Below, in pieces: positions 61,638-64,000 of a stretch of 64,000 nucleotides of DNA; the first letter of the stretch is position 1; every line of letters starts with the position of its first letter. The translations under genes and the position numbers were made by a program. The notes beneath the pieces are model-generated. The model was given only the letters and a program-made list of their open reading frames with translations, was not told the DNA's origin and did no database searches. The DNA is taken from the NCBI RefSeq assembly GCF_002305895.1, contig NZ_CP022203.1, positions 6,854,001 to 6,918,000 of the forward strand. Direction: 5' to 3'. Source of the stretch: Corallococcus macrosporus DSM 14697 (GTDB lineage: Bacteria; Myxococcota; Myxococcia; Myxococcales; Myxococcaceae).

Positions 61638-62369
61638 TTGCGGGAGAAATTGAAAGCGCTGGCGGAGCTGCAGAACGTGGACCTCGAGGTCGCCTCGCTC
61701 CGGAAGGCCGCGGACGTTCACCCCCGTCAGATTGCCGAGCTGGAGCGGGAACTGGGTGTGGCCCGCAGCGCCATCGAAGCGGAACGGGCACGCGTCTCCG
61801 ACATGGAGAAGCAGAAGGCCCAGCTCGAGCAGAACATCACGGACGAGAAGGACAAGGTGAAGAAGTGGGAGGCGCGGCTCAGCGAGCAGCGTTCCACCCG
61901 CGAGTACTCCGCCCTGGCCCGTGAAATCGACATCGCCAAGAAGGCCAATCTGACGATGGCGGAGGAGCTGACGGAGCTGACGAAGCAGCTCGGCCTCGCG
62001 CGTGAGGCCATCAAGGGCAAGGAGGCCGACTACGCCACGAAGCAGCAGGGCCTGTCGGGCCGGATGACGGAGCTGCGCGGGAAGCTGGGCGAGGCCGAGG
62101 CCCAGGTGAAGGGGCTGGAAGGCCGCCGCGCCGAGGTGGCCGCTGGCGTGGACGCCACCCTGCTCCGCCGCTACGAGGTGGTGCGCAAGAAGAAGCTGCC
62201 CGCCCTGGTCGGCGTGGTCGCTGGGACCTGCCAGGGCTGCAACATGAACGTGCCCCCGCAGCTCTACAACCAGCTCCGCACCGGGCTGGGCACGGACATC
62301 TGTCCCTCGTGCAACCGCATCATCTACGCGGTGGAAGCGCTGCAGGAAACCCCGGCGGCGGCGAAGTAG
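61638..62369 (+). CDS. C4-type zinc-ribbon, coiled-coil protein (COG1579)
   Basis: 243 residues from TTG 61638 with GGGAGG at good spacing; the upstream in-frame start at 61515 is noise. Residues ~1-170 are a long antiparallel coiled coil (RQIAELERELGVARSAIEAERARV; EYSALAREIDIAKKANL). The C-terminal ribbon has TCQGCNMNVPPQLYNQL and DICPSCNRIIY. COG1579 proteins are nucleic-acid-related, often next to an RNase H, as here (12 bp downstream). Precise role unknown. Confidence 0.87.
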   Translation: MREKLKALAELQNVDLEVASLRKAADVHPRQIAELERELGVARSAIEAERARVSDMEKQKAQLEQNITDEKDKVKKWEARLSEQRSTREYSALAREIDIAKKANLTMAEELTELTKQLGLAREAIKGKEADYATKQQGLSGRMTELRGKLGEAEAQVKGLEGRRAEVAAGVDATLLRRYEVVRKKKLPALVGVVAGTCQGCNMNVPPQLYNQLRTGLGTDICPSCNRIIYAVEALQETPAAAK

Positions 62370-62381
62370 CGGCGCGGCTTC

Positions 62382-63026
62382 GTGGACATGCCCGCGCCGT
62401 CCATCATCGACATCCTCCGCCACATCGCGCGTGAGGAGCCGCTGCAAGGGACGGTGCGAGAGTTCCGGGGCCTCACCCGGGAGCACCTGGGGCAGCTCAT
62501 CGAAGAGGCCGCCCAACGGCTCAGTGGAGCGCCGCCGGCCTCCGCTGCGTCAGTCCCAGGCACGCCGGAGCCGGTCGGGGCCGTGAGCCCTCCGGCGGAG
62601 GCGGCGCCTGGCTCCGAGCAGCACCCTCGCCTGCGCGTCTATTCGGACGGCGCGGCCCGAGGGAATCCGGGGCCCGCGGGCGCGGGGGCGGTGCTGATGG
62701 ACCCCACTGGCAACGTGGTGGCCCGCGTTGGGCGGTTCTTGGGACATCAGACGAACAACTGCGCGGAGTACATGGGCCTCTTGCTGGGCCTGAAGCACGC
62801 GCAGTCCCTGGGCGCGCGCGAGGTGGACGTCTACGCGGACAGCGAGCTGCTGATTCGTCAGCTCGGCGGGCGCTACCAGGTGAAGAGCGCCACGCTGAAG
62901 CCGCTGTACGAAGAGGCGCGGAAGCTGCTCAAGGGCTTCGCGAAGGTGAAGCTCCACCACGTCCCCCGCGCGCAGAACGCGGAAGCGGATGAGATGAGCA
63001 ACCGCGCGATTGATGAGCGGCTGTAG
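62382..63026 (+). CDS. RNase HI-family protein
   Basis: 214 residues from GTG 62382 or ATG 62388. A helical N-terminal part (~1-75, PSIIDILRHIAREEPLQGTV) precedes an RNase H domain with all catalytic acids: Asp in YSDGAARGNPGPAGAG, Glu in NNCAEYMGLL, Asp in YADSELLIRQL and the last Asp in AQNAEADEMSNRAI. It degrades RNA in RNA-DNA hybrids. It is probably cotranscribed with the COG1579 gene. The N-terminal extension is not the usual hybrid-binding domain. Confidence 0.88.
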   Translation: MDMPAPSIIDILRHIAREEPLQGTVREFRGLTREHLGQLIEEAAQRLSGAPPASAASVPGTPEPVGAVSPPAEAAPGSEQHPRLRVYSDGAARGNPGPAGAGAVLMDPTGNVVARVGRFLGHQTNNCAEYMGLLLGLKHAQSLGAREVDVYADSELLIRQLGGRYQVKSATLKPLYEEARKLLKGFAKVKLHHVPRAQNAEADEMSNRAIDERL

Positions 63027-63335
63027 GTCGCATGCTCAAGCCCTGAAAAGGAGGGCCAGTATTTACGAGCAGCGCCTACGCCCTACCGCCACATACCGCC
63101 ACATACCGCCACATACCGCCAGCAATCCTCCGGCACGAAGTACTTCAGGGCAATCGCTCGAAGGTACGCTCGAAGCGAAACTTGCGCTCCATACGCACTC
63201 ATCGCACCCCCTCAGCGAGGACACTTGAGCCTTCGCACCGAACGATGCCCGTAGCAACGAATGCGCAGAGCCCGTCAGACCCAATGGATGGCTACTAGCC
63301 TGCCCAACCCATAGCGCACATGAGGAACTGGAGCG
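63027..63335. other. Gene-free stretch with a short tandem repeat
   Basis: No plausible gene. A 10-bp unit TACCGCCACA is repeated almost four times from 63084 to 63121. The A+T content rises here and stays higher to the window end, marking a boundary between the core block and a region of different origin. Confidence 0.6.
63084..63121. repeat. Decamer tandem repeat, about 3.8 copies
   Basis: TACCGCCACA units at 63084, 63094, 63104 and (partial) 63114. Perfect head-to-tail copies without spacers, so not a CRISPR array. Probably replication slippage; a role as binding-site cluster is possible. Confidence 0.85.
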
Positions 63336-63665
63336 TCACTCTGCAAACTCAGAGAAAGTGGAACCTCCAAACGCTCGGGCGGGGGCAGCGTCATAAGTTT
63401 CCCAGCGCTCAAACTGCACGCACATCACGGACTCATCGACCCGAGCCACCTTGGTCCGACCGATAACTCTGCTCGGAAACGGGCCATATTGCATTCTCTG
63501 CACATAGACCCATTCATCCCCGCCATCCAATGCACGCAGACATTGGTTAAGGATCTTTTTATTTGTCGTGATGAATTCAAGCCGCGTGGCGCTCGGATCC
63601 CATCCATTGAGATAGGGTTGCTTGGCCTCTGGGTGAGCAACAAGCAGCACTAGTCTTCTCGGCAT
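63336..63665 (-). CDS. Small protein of unknown function, partner of the edge gene (possible immunity protein)
   Basis: 109 residues from ATG 63665, which starts one base after the upstream TGA, so the two genes are coupled. Mixed alpha/beta composition (MPRRLVLLVAHPEAKQPYL; EWVYVQRMQYGPFPSRVIGRTKV; VMCVQFERWETY), no membrane segment and no signal. I do not recognise it. Base composition is lower in G+C than the rest of the window. Its place directly behind a toxin-like C-terminus is what one expects of an immunity gene; this is inference. Confidence 0.5.
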   Translation of the reverse strand: MPRRLVLLVAHPEAKQPYLNGWDPSATRLEFITTNKKILNQCLRALDGGDEWVYVQRMQYGPFPSRVIGRTKVARVDESVMCVQFERWETYDAAPARAFGGSTFSEFAE

Positions 63666-63666
63666 G

Positions 63667-64000
63667 TCACCGGTCCCCCAACACTGTATTCGCGAACCTC
63701 GGCTCGAAGGTTAATAGCCACTCAGGAACATCATTACTCGGTGGCATTGGCGGCGTCATAGGAGCAGCCACTGCGCTAGTGAAGAACAAGTTCCATGCGA
63801 TGTACTGAAGACACTTTGCGAACAGCGGAATCTGAGCCTGTTCCTCCGTGAGCACGCGGAGAAACCCCGGAATCAAGTACATGTTCCACCCAGCAGTGAA
63901 GTAGTCAGGGTCGTGGACCGAGGCCCAAATGTGCGCCACTTCCCAGCCTACCGATACCTCGCGACTGCTCCCGTTCATCGACCGACCGATGTACTGGCCG
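63667..64000 (-). CDS. C-terminal part of a larger protein, possibly a polymorphic toxin domain (runs off window)
   Basis: The frame is open from its stop at 63667 through the ATG at 63976-63978 to the window edge (upstream residues GQYIGRS), so the Met is probably internal. Visible sequence: EVAHIWASVHDPDYFTAGWNMYLIPGFLRVLTEEQ, then a helical LFAKCLQYIAWNLFFTSAV. The HIW...P-DYFTxxxN-xxLIP pattern resembles the C-terminal HNH-like or related nuclease domains found in bacterial secreted toxins, but this is only pattern similarity. A lower G+C content and the coupled small gene fit a toxin-immunity pair. Confidence 0.45.
   Translation of the reverse strand, partial: GQYIGRSMNGSSREVSVGWEVAHIWASVHDPDYFTAGWNMYLIPGFLRVLTEEQAQIPLFAKCLQYIAWNLFFTSAVAAPMTPPMPPSNDVPEWLLTFEPRFANTVLGDR

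Noticed and set aside
63084-63121. Possible CRISPR-like repeat
   Set aside because: Ten-base units are directly adjacent with no spacers, and no cas gene is visible.

Overview
The window is about 70% G+C with dense, tightly packed genes, many GTG/TTG starts and 4-bp overlaps. It encodes FHA- and GAF-type sigma54 activators, a eukaryote-like Ser/Thr kinase, many outer-membrane and lipoproteins and a GltJ/AgmX-like motility paralogue. This points to a myxobacterium (Myxococcaceae: Myxococcus, Corallococcus or a close relative). I see no rRNA, tRNA or CRISPR array. Gene identities come from reading the translations; no database was searched.

Layout. 1-1.5 kb: the 5' part of an IS1182-type transposase, a His-rich metal-binding protein and a thioredoxin with a hairpin at its start codon. 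1.6-4.9 kb: a duplicated-domain protein facing an FHA sigma54 activator, with a near-consensus sigma54 promoter, an upstream half-site array and a leader hairpin between them; then an AllA-like lyase. 5-9 kb: a frame-broken zinc-ribbon relic, a DUF2157/DUF4401/GDYXXLXY membrane operon, and a palindrome preceding a small Cys/His protein and a heme-oxygenase-like protein. 9-12 kb: a GAF-type sigma54 activator, a highly structured intergenic element and a methyltransferase. 12-18.6 kb: CBS protein, ZIP transporter, an envelope operon (beta-barrel, unknown exported protein, LpoB-like, COG3014-like lipoprotein) and an MscS channel. 18.7-25.8 kb: CheY-like protein, tetraheme lipoprotein, LysM lytic transglycosylase, L,D-transpeptidase, DRGH nuclease. 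25.9-31 kb: GGCT-like protein, AAA ATPase, Ser/Thr kinase. 31-35.4 kb: lipoprotein plus MacB/LolCDE-type ABC operon. 35.5-39.9 kb: PspA operon and an orphan histidine kinase. 39.9-45.2 kb: deaminases, PilZ, SET, DUF4328, thymidine phosphorylase. 45.3-50 kb: BMP-type nucleoside ABC importer. 50.3-55.3 kb: degenerate receiver/histidine kinase, beta-barrel, phosphosugar mutase, DksA-like, DeoC. 55.3-63 kb: twin ComEC-like beta-lactamase-fold proteins plus DUF3006, a frameshifted GltJ-like gene, zinc-ribbon proteins, a cupredoxin-like lipoprotein and an RNase HI. 63-64 kb: a visibly more A+T-rich edge with a coupled pair of unknown genes that looks like a toxin C-terminus and its partner.

How the genes fit together. 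One theme is nucleoside scavenging: importer, cytidine deaminase, thymidine phosphorylase, DeoC, phosphosugar mutase, an SAH/MTA-type deaminase and possibly the DNA/RNA nuclease. A second is envelope maintenance: LpoB, MltD-like, L,D-transpeptidase, PspA, MscS and Lol/Mac-type ABC. The most notable regulatory arrangement is 1.6-4.4 kb, where operator, sigma54 promoter and activator have textbook spacing.
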